Assembly: GCA_949740695.1 (NCBI GenBank)
Contig: CATJIY010000130.1
Span: 1 to 26,749, forward strand
Reading direction: 5' to 3'
DNA length: 26,749 nucleotides
DNA from: an uncultured Eubacteriales bacterium
Lineage (GTDB): Bacteria; Bacillota; Clostridia; Oscillospirales; Butyricicoccaceae
Below are positions 7,147-14,502 of the stretch, piece by piece. The notes below the pieces were generated by a model that did no database searches, was not told the origin of the DNA, and saw nothing but the letters and a program-made list of their open reading frames with translations. Position numbers and translations under genes: made by a program. Numbering within the stretch: the stretch's first letter is position 1; every line of letters begins with the position of its first letter.

Positions 7147-8532
7147 TTATTCCAGAGCCATAGCTTCTGGCGGGAATTGGCTCTTGACCTTGCGGTAAGC
7201 CAGCGCGAAACAGGCCATATGAGCCAGGAAAGTGATTCCCCAGGAGATGGGATAGGAAACATAAATGCTGTCCAGCGTTCGATATTCCCGAAAAATCGTA
7301 AGAATCCATAAAATTCGAAGTCCACAAGCGCCCAACAAAGTTATGGTTGTCGGCAGCCAGGAGCGGCCCAGGCCCCGCATGCCGCCGCAACCTACTTCCA
7401 TCAGCCCGCAGAGGAAATAGGGGGCGCATACATAAGACAGCCGCAGCAGGCCTACGGTGATAATTTGCTCTTGTAAGCCTTCGGCGTCCGAGGCGTAAAT
7501 GGACAGCAGACTGTGCCCAAAAAAGTAGACGCCACAGCCCAGTAAAAGCCCAACGCCGGCAACCACCGTTAAGCAAATACCCATGACCCGCAGGATGCGC
7601 CGGGGTTTCCCCGCGCCCAGGTTTTGGCTGACAAAGGTGATACAAGCCTGATAGACCGAATTCATCCCGGTGTAAACAAAACCTTCCAGGTTGCCTGCCG
7701 CCGAGTTGCCTGCCATTACTACCGAACCAAAGCTGTTTACCGAGGATTGAATAATCACATTGGATAGAGAAAACAGACTGCCCTGAATACCGGCGGGCAG
7801 GCCCACTTTCATCATGGAAAGCAATTTATCTCGATAAATTCGCAGTTCCTTGCGGCTCAGATGGCAGCAATCCTCCCGCAGCATCAGGCAGCGAAGCACC
7901 AAAAGAGCGGAAATTATCTGAGAAGCTACGGTAGCCAGAGCCACTCCGGCTACCCCCATATGAAAGGCGATGACGGTAAGTAGATTGAGCAGGATATTCA
8001 CTGCGCCTGCCGCCGAAAGGATATATAGGGGTCGCTTGGTATCCCCTACCGCTCGCAGCACTGCCGCGCCAAAATTATAAGCGATGTTAAAGGGCATGCC
8101 GCAAAAATAAATTCGCAGATATAAAGAGGCCAGGGGCAAGACGTCCTCAGGCGAGCCCATCAGCCGCAACAGCGGAGTGGAAAAAACCAATCCTACTGCT
8201 CCCGCCAGCAGGCCAATCAATACACTGGAAGTCACCGCGCAGTGAACGGTCTCTGACACCGATTTTTGGTCTCCGGCGCCGTAGTACCGGGCTACCAGAA
8301 CGTTGCAGCCCACCGACACCCCCATGAATAGATTGACAAGCAGATTTACCAGCGCACCGGTGGAACCTACTGCTGCCAATGCCGCCGAACCCGCCCAGCG
8401 GCCCACTACCACTACGTCGGCGGCGTTGTAAAGCAGCTGGAGCATGCCGGACAAGGCCAGCGGAAGAGAAAACCGCAGGATTTTCCCCAGCAGAGGGCCG
8501 TTTATCATATCCAGATTTGCAGTCTTTGCCAT
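7147..8532 (-). CDS. MATE-family multidrug/organic cation efflux transporter
   Basis: A 461-residue, about 12-helix protein. It opens with 'MINGPLLGKILRFSLPLALS', and has 'LYNAADVVVVGRWAGSAALA' (about 35-54), 'GCNVLVARYYGAGD' and the repeat counterpart 'FVSQNLGAGKPRR' near residue 300. These are the paired MATE repeats. It exports cationic compounds in exchange for Na+ or H+; the substrate is not predictable. AAGGAG precedes the ATG by 8 nt. Another structurally similar MATE gene lies at 17476-18903, but the two are only distantly alike, so this is not a recent duplication. A GC-rich hairpin sits just upstream of its ribosome binding site. Confidence 0.95.
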   Translation of the reverse strand: MAKTANLDMINGPLLGKILRFSLPLALSGMLQLLYNAADVVVVGRWAGSAALAAVGSTGALVNLLVNLFMGVSVGCNVLVARYYGAGDQKSVSETVHCAVTSSVLIGLLAGAVGLVFSTPLLRLMGSPEDVLPLASLYLRIYFCGMPFNIAYNFGAAVLRAVGDTKRPLYILSAAGAVNILLNLLTVIAFHMGVAGVALATVASQIISALLVLRCLMLREDCCHLSRKELRIYRDKLLSMMKVGLPAGIQGSLFSLSNVIIQSSVNSFGSVVMAGNSAAGNLEGFVYTGMNSVYQACITFVSQNLGAGKPRRILRVMGICLTVVAGVGLLLGCGVYFFGHSLLSIYASDAEGLQEQIITVGLLRLSYVCAPYFLCGLMEVGCGGMRGLGRSWLPTTITLLGACGLRILWILTIFREYRTLDSIYVSYPISWGITFLAHMACFALAYRKVKSQFPPEAMALE

Positions 8533-8553
8533 AGTGATTCTCCTTAATTATAG

Positions 8554-8580
8554 AGGCTCCCCGGCGCCGCCGGGGAGCCT
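8554..8580 (-). other. GC-rich perfect hairpin just upstream of the MATE ribosome binding site
   Basis: A 12-bp perfect stem (8554-8565 with 8569-8580, arm AGGCTCCCCGGC) with a 3-nt loop, about 13 nt before AAGGAG of the MATE gene. No U-run follows on either strand, so a plain terminator is doubtful. It may insulate, stabilise or regulate the MATE mRNA. Confidence 0.55.
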
Positions 8581-8641
8581 TCGTCGGGTTAACGATTTAG
8601 AGAGGCGCGAGGCCTGTTGAAAAGGGCGCAAGCTCTGTCTT

Positions 8642-8710
8642 TTTGCGTTTATCCAGGGTGGGCGCGGAAGAAAAACTGCCCCAAATTTCTCTGGCATGAT
8701 GAAACGCAAA
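8642..8710. other. Structured non-coding element upstream of the MATE gene
   Basis: A nested set of complementary arms: TTTGCGTTT (8642-8650) with AAACGCAAA (8702-8710), inside it CCAG (8653-8656) with CTGG (8691-8694), and inside that GGGC (8660-8663) with GCCC (8678-8681). It lies in the 265-nt gap between the MATE and GrpB-like genes. Strand and function are not known; no known riboswitch class is recognised. Confidence 0.4.
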
Positions 8711-8797
8711 CCAGATAGGGCGGAGCTGGCCTGATAAAACGATAGGGGAGTTTTAGGCCTTTACTTACCTGCAAATGCGCTTTGAACGAGAACGGTT

Positions 8798-9415
8798 TCA
8801 AGACAGACTTGAATCATACCGTTGGGAATAAATGGCCTGAGCTTGCGCGGTCCATTGGGCGATAAAGGGGCCTTTTGCGTTGGTATAGCCGTCTCTGTTA
8901 TAGCGAAAAGGTTCCGCCAGGCTGCGTTTTAACGCTTCGTATGCCTTTGCCACTTGGGGATGCTCCCGAAGATAATCTCGAAAATATAGCTCCGGATGAT
9001 CTTCCGGCCGGCGCACATGGAGATGAAACACGCGTGCAGCAAAGCCTTGGCTGGTATAACCTCGGTTCAGGGACATCCGCTTGGGGGATTCCGCCATACA
9101 AAGGTAACCGTTTTGCAACAGGACTTCTCGCAGCTGAGTCATAGGAATGGCGTCTGGCGCCTCCAGAAGAATATCCACAATGGGTTTTGCCCAGATGCCA
9201 GGAACAGCGGTACTGCCAATGTGATGCAAAGTCAGCCCCTCTTTTGGCAAAAAGGCCAGTAGGCGCTGGGCTTCTTCCTGATACCACTTTTGCCAAACCG
9301 GGTCAGGCGGGCAGAGTTGAACGGGAAACAACTGCCATAGCTCCTCCAAAGTCATAGCGGATAAAGGCTTTTCCGCGGCAGGGGCTCCCCGTTTCTGTTC
9401 AGATCCAACCTGCAT
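8798..9415 (-). CDS. GrpB/UPF0157-family predicted nucleotidyltransferase
   Basis: About 205 residues. The GrpB core is clear: 'LHHIGSTAVPGIWAKPIVDI' (a nucleotidyltransferase-like GSTAVPG...KPIVD motif), then 'RVFHLHVRRPEDHPELYFRD', and near the C-terminus 'EPFRYNRDGYTNAKGPFI'. Members of this family have the fold of nucleotidyltransferases, but the reaction is not established. I choose the ATG at 9415, 8 nt after the stop of the upstream CNNM-type gene; the frame is open further up but only inside that gene. The ribosome binding site is weak (AGAAGAA), so it may rely on coupling. Confidence 0.85.
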   Translation of the reverse strand: MQVGSEQKRGAPAAEKPLSAMTLEELWQLFPVQLCPPDPVWQKWYQEEAQRLLAFLPKEGLTLHHIGSTAVPGIWAKPIVDILLEAPDAIPMTQLREVLLQNGYLCMAESPKRMSLNRGYTSQGFAARVFHLHVRRPEDHPELYFRDYLREHPQVAKAYEALKRSLAEPFRYNRDGYTNAKGPFIAQWTAQAQAIYSQRYDSSLS

Positions 9416-9423
9416 GGAGTATT

Positions 9424-10746
9424 TTATTCTTCTGTCCGGACCGGTTGAGGCAACTTGGTTACCATTGCCCACTCCACTCGGTGGTCGGCCACGTTTTTTA
9501 CCTGAATATGCATACCCATGGCGTCAATGACGGGACATGCGCCATCCTGGGGAATTACGGAAAGCTGGCCAAAAACCAATCCACCCAGGGTTTCATATTC
9601 CTCCAGATCTTCTGGATCAGCTTCCAGTTCCAGTGCCTCAGCCACTTCCTCCAACGAGGCGGAACCGGCAATCCGCCAAACGTCCCCGCCCAAAGCGGTG
9701 ATCTCCTGTTCTTCTTCCTGGTCAAATTCGTCGTAGATTTCGCCCACCAGCTCTTCCAGCAAATCTTCCATTGTCACCAGGCCGGCGGTGCCGCCGTATT
9801 CGTCCACTACAAGAGCCATGTGGTTTTTTTGTTTCTGCATGTTCCGCAAAAGCACGTCGGCCTTCATGGATTCAGGAACGAAAAAGGCGGGACGAAGTAG
9901 TTCGCTCAGCAGTTTTGGCTGGGATTGCTGCCGGTTAAGCAGATAGTCTCGGGTAGAAAGAATACCGACAATGTCGTCAGCGTCCTCTCCGCACACCGGA
10001 AAACGGGAAAGGCCGCTTTCCCGGATTAGATTCAGAATTTCCTCGTCAGTGTCCTCCAGCCACACCATTTCCACGTCGGTGCGGTGCACCATGACGTCTT
10101 CGGCGGTGGTGTCGTCAAACGCAAAGACTTTTTCGATTAGCTCTTTTTCCTCCTGGCCGATAGCCCCGCTTTCTTCTCCTGCGTCTACCATCAACCGGAT
10201 CTCGTCTTCGCTGACTTCTTCGCCAGCGGCCTCGGGATGGACGCCCACAAGCCGCAAAAGCTGTCTGGCTAGCCAAAGCAGCAACCGGGAAAGAGGGCCA
10301 AGCAGCGCGGCCAACCATTTGGCCGGGGTAAACAGCCGTCGCAAAGCGGCGTCCGCCCGGCAGGAAGCATAGCGGCCCGGAACCAGGTCCATCAGCACCA
10401 CCGACAACAATAACAACAAAATCCAAACGCAGGCGCCCGCTACCTGAGCCAAAGCGTGGCTTGCGGGGAAAAAGTCCTCTGCCCAAGAAACCAACCCTCC
10501 AGTAAGAGGATTCATCACCGCGAAAAAACCGAACACCATAGCGCCCGTTCGCATAGCAGCCCGAAAGTCTTCGGGATGTTGCACCACCGGTAAAATGCGG
10601 GCAGCTTTTTTGTCGCCCTCAGCCGCAGCGCGAATCCATTTGCTTTCGGTACATTCTTGGATGGCATAAGAGACCAGGGCGCAAAAGCCGCCGGTAAACA
10701 CGAACAAAAGCTCCAACACAAGCCATCGTCCAACAGGATCTGACAA
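9424..10746 (-). CDS. CNNM/CorC-type membrane protein (hemolysin family, CBS pair)
   Basis: About 440 residues. The N-terminal part (about 1-160) is a DUF21-like membrane domain, then a CBS-domain pair (about 214-335, with 'TAEDVMVHRTDVEMVW' and 'HMALVVDEYGGTAGLVTMED'), then a C-terminal CorC/HlyC transporter-associated domain (about 348-435). Relatives export or transport Mg2+/Co2+ and bind nucleotide at the CBS pair. The start is taken as TTG at 10746, because GGAGG sits 7 nt before it; the upstream ATG at 10794 lies in the 5' UTR hairpin region. A good promoter lies upstream. The GrpB-like gene follows closely. Confidence 0.9.
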   Translation of the reverse strand: MSDPVGRWLVLELLFVFTGGFCALVSYAIQECTESKWIRAAAEGDKKAARILPVVQHPEDFRAAMRTGAMVFGFFAVMNPLTGGLVSWAEDFFPASHALAQVAGACVWILLLLLSVVLMDLVPGRYASCRADAALRRLFTPAKWLAALLGPLSRLLLWLARQLLRLVGVHPEAAGEEVSEDEIRLMVDAGEESGAIGQEEKELIEKVFAFDDTTAEDVMVHRTDVEMVWLEDTDEEILNLIRESGLSRFPVCGEDADDIVGILSTRDYLLNRQQSQPKLLSELLRPAFFVPESMKADVLLRNMQKQKNHMALVVDEYGGTAGLVTMEDLLEELVGEIYDEFDQEEEQEITALGGDVWRIAGSASLEEVAEALELEADPEDLEEYETLGGLVFGQLSVIPQDGACPVIDAMGMHIQVKNVADHRVEWAMVTKLPQPVRTEE

Positions 10747-10775
10747 GATAATTCCTCCAGTATTTTTATGAAAGT

Positions 10776-10795
10776 TTTGCCGTTGGTACGGCAAA
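10776..10795 (-). other. Hairpin in the 5' UTR of the CNNM-type gene
   Basis: TTTGCCGT and ACGGCAAA form an 8-bp perfect stem with a 4-nt loop, between the promoter and the ribosome binding site. It does not match the large M-box magnesium riboswitch. Its role is not known. Confidence 0.45.
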
Positions 10796-10802
10796 CAGTT
10801 TC

Positions 10803-10831
10803 ATTTTATCACACTCCCATAGGAAATGCAA
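10803..10831 (-). promoter_or_regulatory. Promoter of the CNNM-GrpB operon
   Basis: On the minus strand TTGCAT (10831-10826), 17-bp spacer, TAAAAT (10808-10803), about 57 nt ahead of the TTG start. Confidence 0.8.
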
Positions 10832-10929
10832 CCGTTTCACTCTTCCTTCTTCCTTGGGGAAAATTCGCCTATCAACAGGAAAAAAACGGCCTTTTCGCTG
10901 AAATTTACGATTCGTTTACGGGAAAGCCC

Positions 10930-10958
10930 TTGCCTAAGTCATGGTTTTGCGGTAAAGT
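10930..10958 (+). promoter_or_regulatory. Candidate promoter of the zinc-ribbon/DUF5685 genes
   Basis: TTGCCT (10930-10935), 17-bp spacer, TAAAGT (10953-10958), about 60 nt ahead of the start at 11019. Confidence 0.5.
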
Positions 10959-11018
10959 GAACCGTATGAACCCACTACGGATTTTAGAAATGCCAATGGT
11001 TTTGGAGGCGTCTTTTGT

Positions 11019-11423
11019 ATGGGAAACTGGCTGCGAAAGGTAATGACGGGACGATATGGCGTAGATGAGCTGAGCCGGTTCCTTACGGTGGCGGCGCTGG
11101 CGATGCTGGTGTTGTCCATGCTGTTTAACAATGGGTTTAGCCTGTTGTTTTGGCTGCTGGCCATCGTCTCGCTGGTGTGGAGCTATTTTCGTTTGTTTTC
11201 CCGCAATACGTATAAGCGAAAGGCGGAAAATAACGCGTATCTTACCCTTCGTTATGCGGCTACCCGCAAGATTACCGGTGTGAAGCAGCGGCTTCGGCAG
11301 AAAAAATATTACCGGTTTTATAAATGCCCCAGCTGCGGGGTGACTACTCGAGTGCCCAAGGGGAAGGGGAAGATCCGCATCACTTGCCCCAAATGCGGCG
11401 AGAGCTTTATTCGCAAGAGCTGA
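11019..11423 (+). CDS. Small membrane protein with C-terminal zinc ribbon
   Basis: A 134-residue protein with two hydrophobic segments (about residues 20-36 and 39-57), a basic stretch, and a C-terminal four-cysteine zinc ribbon (C103, C106, C123, C126; CPSCG and CPKCG). The GRYG motif near the N-terminus and 'FRLFSRNTYKR' after the helices are familiar from uncharacterised Clostridia proteins. GGAGGCG lies 8 nt before the ATG. The DUF5685 gene starts 2 nt after its stop, so the two are one operon. Function unknown; a membrane-tethered nucleic-acid or protein-binding ribbon is an inference. Confidence 0.85.
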   Translation: MGNWLRKVMTGRYGVDELSRFLTVAALAMLVLSMLFNNGFSLLFWLLAIVSLVWSYFRLFSRNTYKRKAENNAYLTLRYAATRKITGVKQRLRQKKYYRFYKCPSCGVTTRVPKGKGKIRITCPKCGESFIRKS

Positions 11424-11425
11424 CT

Positions 11426-12292
11426 ATGTTTGGATATGTGATTGCCCGGGGGGATACCCTTTCTCCGGAAGAAACTGCCCGTTACCGGGGTTGCTACTGT
11501 GGGCTGTGCCATGCTTTGCGAACTGGGTATGGTCAATTTTCCAGGCTGGCGCTGAACTATGATATGACCTTTTTGATCTTGTTGCTGTCCTCTCTTTATG
11601 AGCCGGAGGAAACCAGCGGACGTTCTCGGTGCGCCGCCCATCCGGCAAAGGCTCAGGACTTTTGGATCAATGAATTTTCTGATTATGCCGCTCATCTGAC
11701 TGCGGCGCTTACTTGGCATAAGCTTCGGGATGATTGGCTGGATGAGGGCGCCCGCCTGAAAAAAGGCCTGATGAACCGGTTTCAAGGGGCGTATGACCGG
11801 GCGAAAGCCGCATTGCCCCGGCAGTGCGAGAGGATTGAGCGAGAGCTGAATGGCCTGCTGGAGCTGGAGCGAGCGGGCAGTCCGGTGCCCGATCAAGGCG
11901 CGGCCTGCTTTGGCCGACTGATGGCCGGTATGTTTGCGCCACGACAGGACAGATGGGCCGATACGTTGGAAGAGACTGCTTTTTTCTTGGGGGAGTTTAT
12001 TTATCTTCAAGACGCTTGTCTGGATCTGCAAAAGGACGCTCGAAAAAAACGGTATAACCCTCTGTTGGCTATGTCTGGAGAACTAAAGCCCTTGGCGGAA
12101 TATGAGCCGATGCTATTGATGCTGGCGGGACGATGCGCCGCCGCATTTGACCGGTTGCCGCTGGTTCAGGACGCCGGATTGCTGCGCAATATTCTCTATG
12201 AGGGGATGTGGACTCGGTATCACGAGGGGCGAGCCAGACAGGAGCGATCCTCAAAAGCGCAGAGCGCATCTGAAGAGGGCAAGTCCGAATAA
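11426..12292 (+). CDS. DUF5685-family protein, possible isoprenoid-synthase-like fold
   Basis: About 288 residues, starting MFGYVIARGD, a typical DUF5685 N-terminus. A cysteine cluster CYCGLC (C23, C25, C28) and 'LALNYDMTFLILLL' (41-54) follow. The helical body has two acidic motifs: DDWLD (102-106) and DACLDLQKD (196-204), the latter continuing ARKKRYNPL. These resemble the two DDxxD-like motifs of trans-isoprenoid and phytoene synthase folds; I infer this from motif shape only. The frame is open upstream to 11324, but the ATG at 11426 follows the zinc-ribbon stop at 2 nt and gives the family N-terminus. A J-domain gene follows with its own promoter. Confidence 0.85.
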   Translation: MFGYVIARGDTLSPEETARYRGCYCGLCHALRTGYGQFSRLALNYDMTFLILLLSSLYEPEETSGRSRCAAHPAKAQDFWINEFSDYAAHLTAALTWHKLRDDWLDEGARLKKGLMNRFQGAYDRAKAALPRQCERIERELNGLLELERAGSPVPDQGAACFGRLMAGMFAPRQDRWADTLEETAFFLGEFIYLQDACLDLQKDARKKRYNPLLAMSGELKPLAEYEPMLLMLAGRCAAAFDRLPLVQDAGLLRNILYEGMWTRYHEGRARQERSSKAQSASEEGKSE

Positions 12293-12330
12293 CCGCCCAG
12301 TGGCAAACGCGGAATTCGTTCCAAATAGCA

Positions 12331-12359
12331 TTGCAAAAATTCCCTTTTCCCTGTAAAAT
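12331..12359 (+). promoter_or_regulatory. Promoter of the J-domain gene
   Basis: TTGCAA (12331-12336), 17-bp spacer, TAAAAT (12354-12359), about 52 nt ahead of the start. Confidence 0.65.
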
Positions 12360-12410
12360 AAAACACGAAGAAACAGCGGGGCGGCTGCCGCCCCAGGAGG
12401 TGCCGCCACC

Positions 12411-13094
12411 ATGAAGGACCCCTATGAAGTCTTGGGTATTCGCCGGGATGCTGACGATCAGGAGATTAAAAAAGCCTACCGCACGCTGGCAAAAAAATAT
12501 CACCCCGATTTAAATCCTGGGGACAAGCAGGCCGAGGCAAAAATGAAAGAGGTCAACGCCGCCTATGACGCGATCAAGAGCGGACAGGCCGGGCAATCCC
12601 AGGGGGGCAATCAAGGCGGGGACGGCTATGGGGGCTATGCCGGTTACGGCGGCTTTGGTCAAGGAAGGTGGCAGACCTATACCTGGGACCCTTTTACCGG
12701 GTTTCACAGCCATGATGGCCGCCAAACGGGCAGGGAAGAGGAAAGCGGTCAGCTGCGGGCGGCGCGAAACTACATTGCGGCCCGGCGCTACGGCGAGGCG
12801 CTTCATGTTTTGGGAACCATTTCCCAGCGGGATGCCCGGTGGTATTATTATAGCGCGATTGCTAATGCGGGCTATGGTAACCGCATTTTGGCATTGGAAC
12901 ACGCCCGGACCGCCTGCCGTATGGAGCCGGGCAACGCGGAATATGAAACCTATCTGGCGGAACTGGAACAGGGAGGTCAATTCTACCGCCAAGCGGGAGG
13001 GTACCGTCAAAGCGTGAATATGGGCCGGTACTGCGCCAGCTTGTGCATGTGCAATGTAATGCTCAATCTTTGCTGCCGCATGCGGTGTTTTTGA
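12411..13094 (+). CDS. J-domain protein with Gly-rich linker and TPR-like region
   Basis: A 227-residue protein. The J domain (residues 3-58) is intact, including the HPD motif (31-33) that stimulates DnaK ATPase. A Gly/Gln/Tyr-rich linker (60-86) follows, then a helical region (about 113-186) with TPR-like repeat spacing ('AARNYIAARRYGEALHVLG' and 'AIANAGYGNRILALEHARTA'), and a cysteine-rich tail (C208, C212, C214, C221, C222, C226). It lacks the DnaJ zinc centre and substrate domain, so it is a specialised cochaperone rather than DnaJ itself. AGGAGG precedes the start. It lies downstream of the zinc-ribbon and DUF5685 genes, with which it probably works. Confidence 0.9.
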   Translation: MKDPYEVLGIRRDADDQEIKKAYRTLAKKYHPDLNPGDKQAEAKMKEVNAAYDAIKSGQAGQSQGGNQGGDGYGGYAGYGGFGQGRWQTYTWDPFTGFHSHDGRQTGREEESGQLRAARNYIAARRYGEALHVLGTISQRDARWYYYSAIANAGYGNRILALEHARTACRMEPGNAEYETYLAELEQGGQFYRQAGGYRQSVNMGRYCASLCMCNVMLNLCCRMRCF

Positions 13095-13103
13095 CGGTGT
13101 TTG

Positions 13104-13134
13104 CCCGGGAGGGGCCTGCCAGGGCTTTCCCGGG
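13104..13134 (+). terminator. Candidate terminator after the J-domain gene
   Basis: CCCGGGA (13104-13110) pairs with TCCCGGG (13128-13134), with an inner GC-rich part. The following sequence has only a weak U-tract (TGATATTTTAT). Confidence 0.5.
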
Positions 13135-13200
13135 TGATATTTTATAAAAGACAAATCGCAGTTATGATGAAAGATACGGCGGAATTTCGGGAGGAAATCC

Positions 13201-13716
13201 ATGAAAATTCAAACGATAGAGACAGCGAGATTATATCTGAGAAGCTTTGAAAAAGCGGACGCCAGGTTTGCCATCAGTATTTGGAATGATCCCAAAATGG
13301 GAGAATATTTACCTGACGAGGCTATGGAAAAAATTGACGAAACTTATGTAAAAGAAATAGAGCGGTTGGCGGACGACAAAGACTGCTGCTATTTGATTTC
13401 CGAACGTAAAGACGCCCGCGAAAGGGTCGGCACATGCAGTTTTATGGTGCTTGACGGTGGGAAAACCTACGATATCGCCTACTGCGTACATAAAGATTAT
13501 TGGAGAAACGGATTTGCCACAGAGGCCGCAAGGGGAATGATAGATTATGCCGTCCGACAAGGGGCCGGCAAGATTACCGTACGAGTTAACCGGGAAAACG
13601 CGGCATCCAACAGGGTGGTAAAAAAACTTGGCTTTTCAGTGGTGGGAGAAATCTCCTATCAAAAGCGCGGTACAGAAACCACGTTTTCGGACTATTTGTA
13701 TGAACTGCTTGTGTAA
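13201..13716 (+). CDS. GNAT acetyltransferase (RimJ/RimL-like)
   Basis: A 171-residue protein starting 'MKIQTIETARLYLRSFEKAD', the usual RimJ/RimL opening. It has the acetyl-CoA-binding core 'DYWRNGFATEAARGMIDYAV' (about 99-118) and the motif B helix 'VNRENAASNRVVKKLGF' (about 129-145). It probably acetylates a protein N-terminus or a small amine; the substrate is not predictable. GGAGGAAA lies just before the ATG. Base use is visibly more AT-rich than the neighbours, so acquisition from elsewhere is possible. Confidence 0.9.
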   Translation: MKIQTIETARLYLRSFEKADARFAISIWNDPKMGEYLPDEAMEKIDETYVKEIERLADDKDCCYLISERKDARERVGTCSFMVLDGGKTYDIAYCVHKDYWRNGFATEAARGMIDYAVRQGAGKITVRVNRENAASNRVVKKLGFSVVGEISYQKRGTETTFSDYLYELLV

Positions 13717-13720
13717 TGGA

Positions 13721-13754
13721 CCCGCCAATAAGCGCCGTCCGCTGAATTGGCGGG
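13721..13754 (+). terminator. Hairpin after the GNAT gene
   Basis: CCCGCCAAT (13721-13729) pairs perfectly with ATTGGCGGG (13746-13754), just past the GNAT stop. No clear U-run follows. Confidence 0.45.
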
Positions 13755-13849
13755 GCTTGGCTGCTTACGCCGGTTCAGCGCTTTGACCGGAAAGGTTCGG
13801 CCGGCTGGCGCATAAAAAGAAGCGGCGCTGCCGCAAGGAGGAATACCCA

Positions 13850-14311
13850 ATGTCTTTGGAAGCCGTACAGCAATTTTTTCAAACTCATGAAGGCGAAGTG
13901 CTGGTGTTGGAGCAATCCAGCGCCACTGTGGCCGAAGCCGCGCAGGCGGTGGGATGCCAACCGTGTCAGATCGCCAAAACCATGTCTTTTTTCGTAGCGG
14001 GTCAGCCGGTGTTGGTGGTGCTGGCCGGAGACGCTCGGATTGACAATCCCAAATACAAAGCGGTCTTTGGAGAAAAGGCGAAAATGATTCCGCCCGATCA
14101 AGTGGAGGATGCGGTGGGACATGCTCCTGGCGGGGTTTGTCCCTTTGTGATAAAGCCGGGGGTCAAGACTTATCTCGATGAATCCCTCCGGCGGTTTGAG
14201 ACGGTCTATCCGGCGGCGGGCAGCGATCACAGCGCCGTCCGGCAGACATTGCCTCAGTTAGAAGTGAACGCAAATTGCGTCGGATGGATTGACGTAAGCA
14301 AGCTGCCCTAA
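13850..14311 (+). CDS. YbaK/EbsC-type aminoacyl-tRNA deacylase
   Basis: A 153-residue protein of the YbaK/ProRS-associated editing-domain fold. The pattern 'AQAVGCQPCQIAKTMSFFVA' (about 31-50) carries the conserved lysine, with 'LVVLAGDARID' (about 55-65) and 'HAPGGVCPFVI' (about 87-97, the GGVCPF loop). Free-standing members hydrolyse mischarged tRNAs such as Cys-tRNA(Pro) or Ala-tRNA(Pro). AAGGAGGAA precedes the ATG. Its exact tRNA specificity is not decided by sequence. It seems a single-gene unit. Confidence 0.92.
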   Translation: MSLEAVQQFFQTHEGEVLVLEQSSATVAEAAQAVGCQPCQIAKTMSFFVAGQPVLVVLAGDARIDNPKYKAVFGEKAKMIPPDQVEDAVGHAPGGVCPFVIKPGVKTYLDESLRRFETVYPAAGSDHSAVRQTLPQLEVNANCVGWIDVSKLP

Positions 14312-14375
14312 AATCTTAACGGTAGATTCCCAAAAGCAATAAAATGGCCGGTTTATCGGAAAATCCGGCGGTTTC

Positions 14376-14404
14376 TTGTGTTTTTCCCGCCAACTCGTTA
14401 CAAT
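14376..14404 (+). promoter_or_regulatory. Candidate promoter of the YedF operon
   Basis: TTGTGT (14376-14381), 17-bp spacer, TACAAT (14399-14404), about 98 nt ahead of the yedF start. Confidence 0.6.
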
Positions 14405-14502
14405 GAAAACAAACAGCTTATGGATATGGAGAAAGACCTGCTGTTTGGAGCGTTTGCAGGAGGAACGAACAAATTTCATTTGAAAAATAAAGGAGGACGT
14501 TT

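Noticed and set aside
12399..12413. GCCGCCACCATG, a perfect eukaryotic Kozak context at the J-domain gene start
   Set aside because: The bacterial AGGAGG site just upstream explains initiation; the match is chance in a GC-rich stretch.
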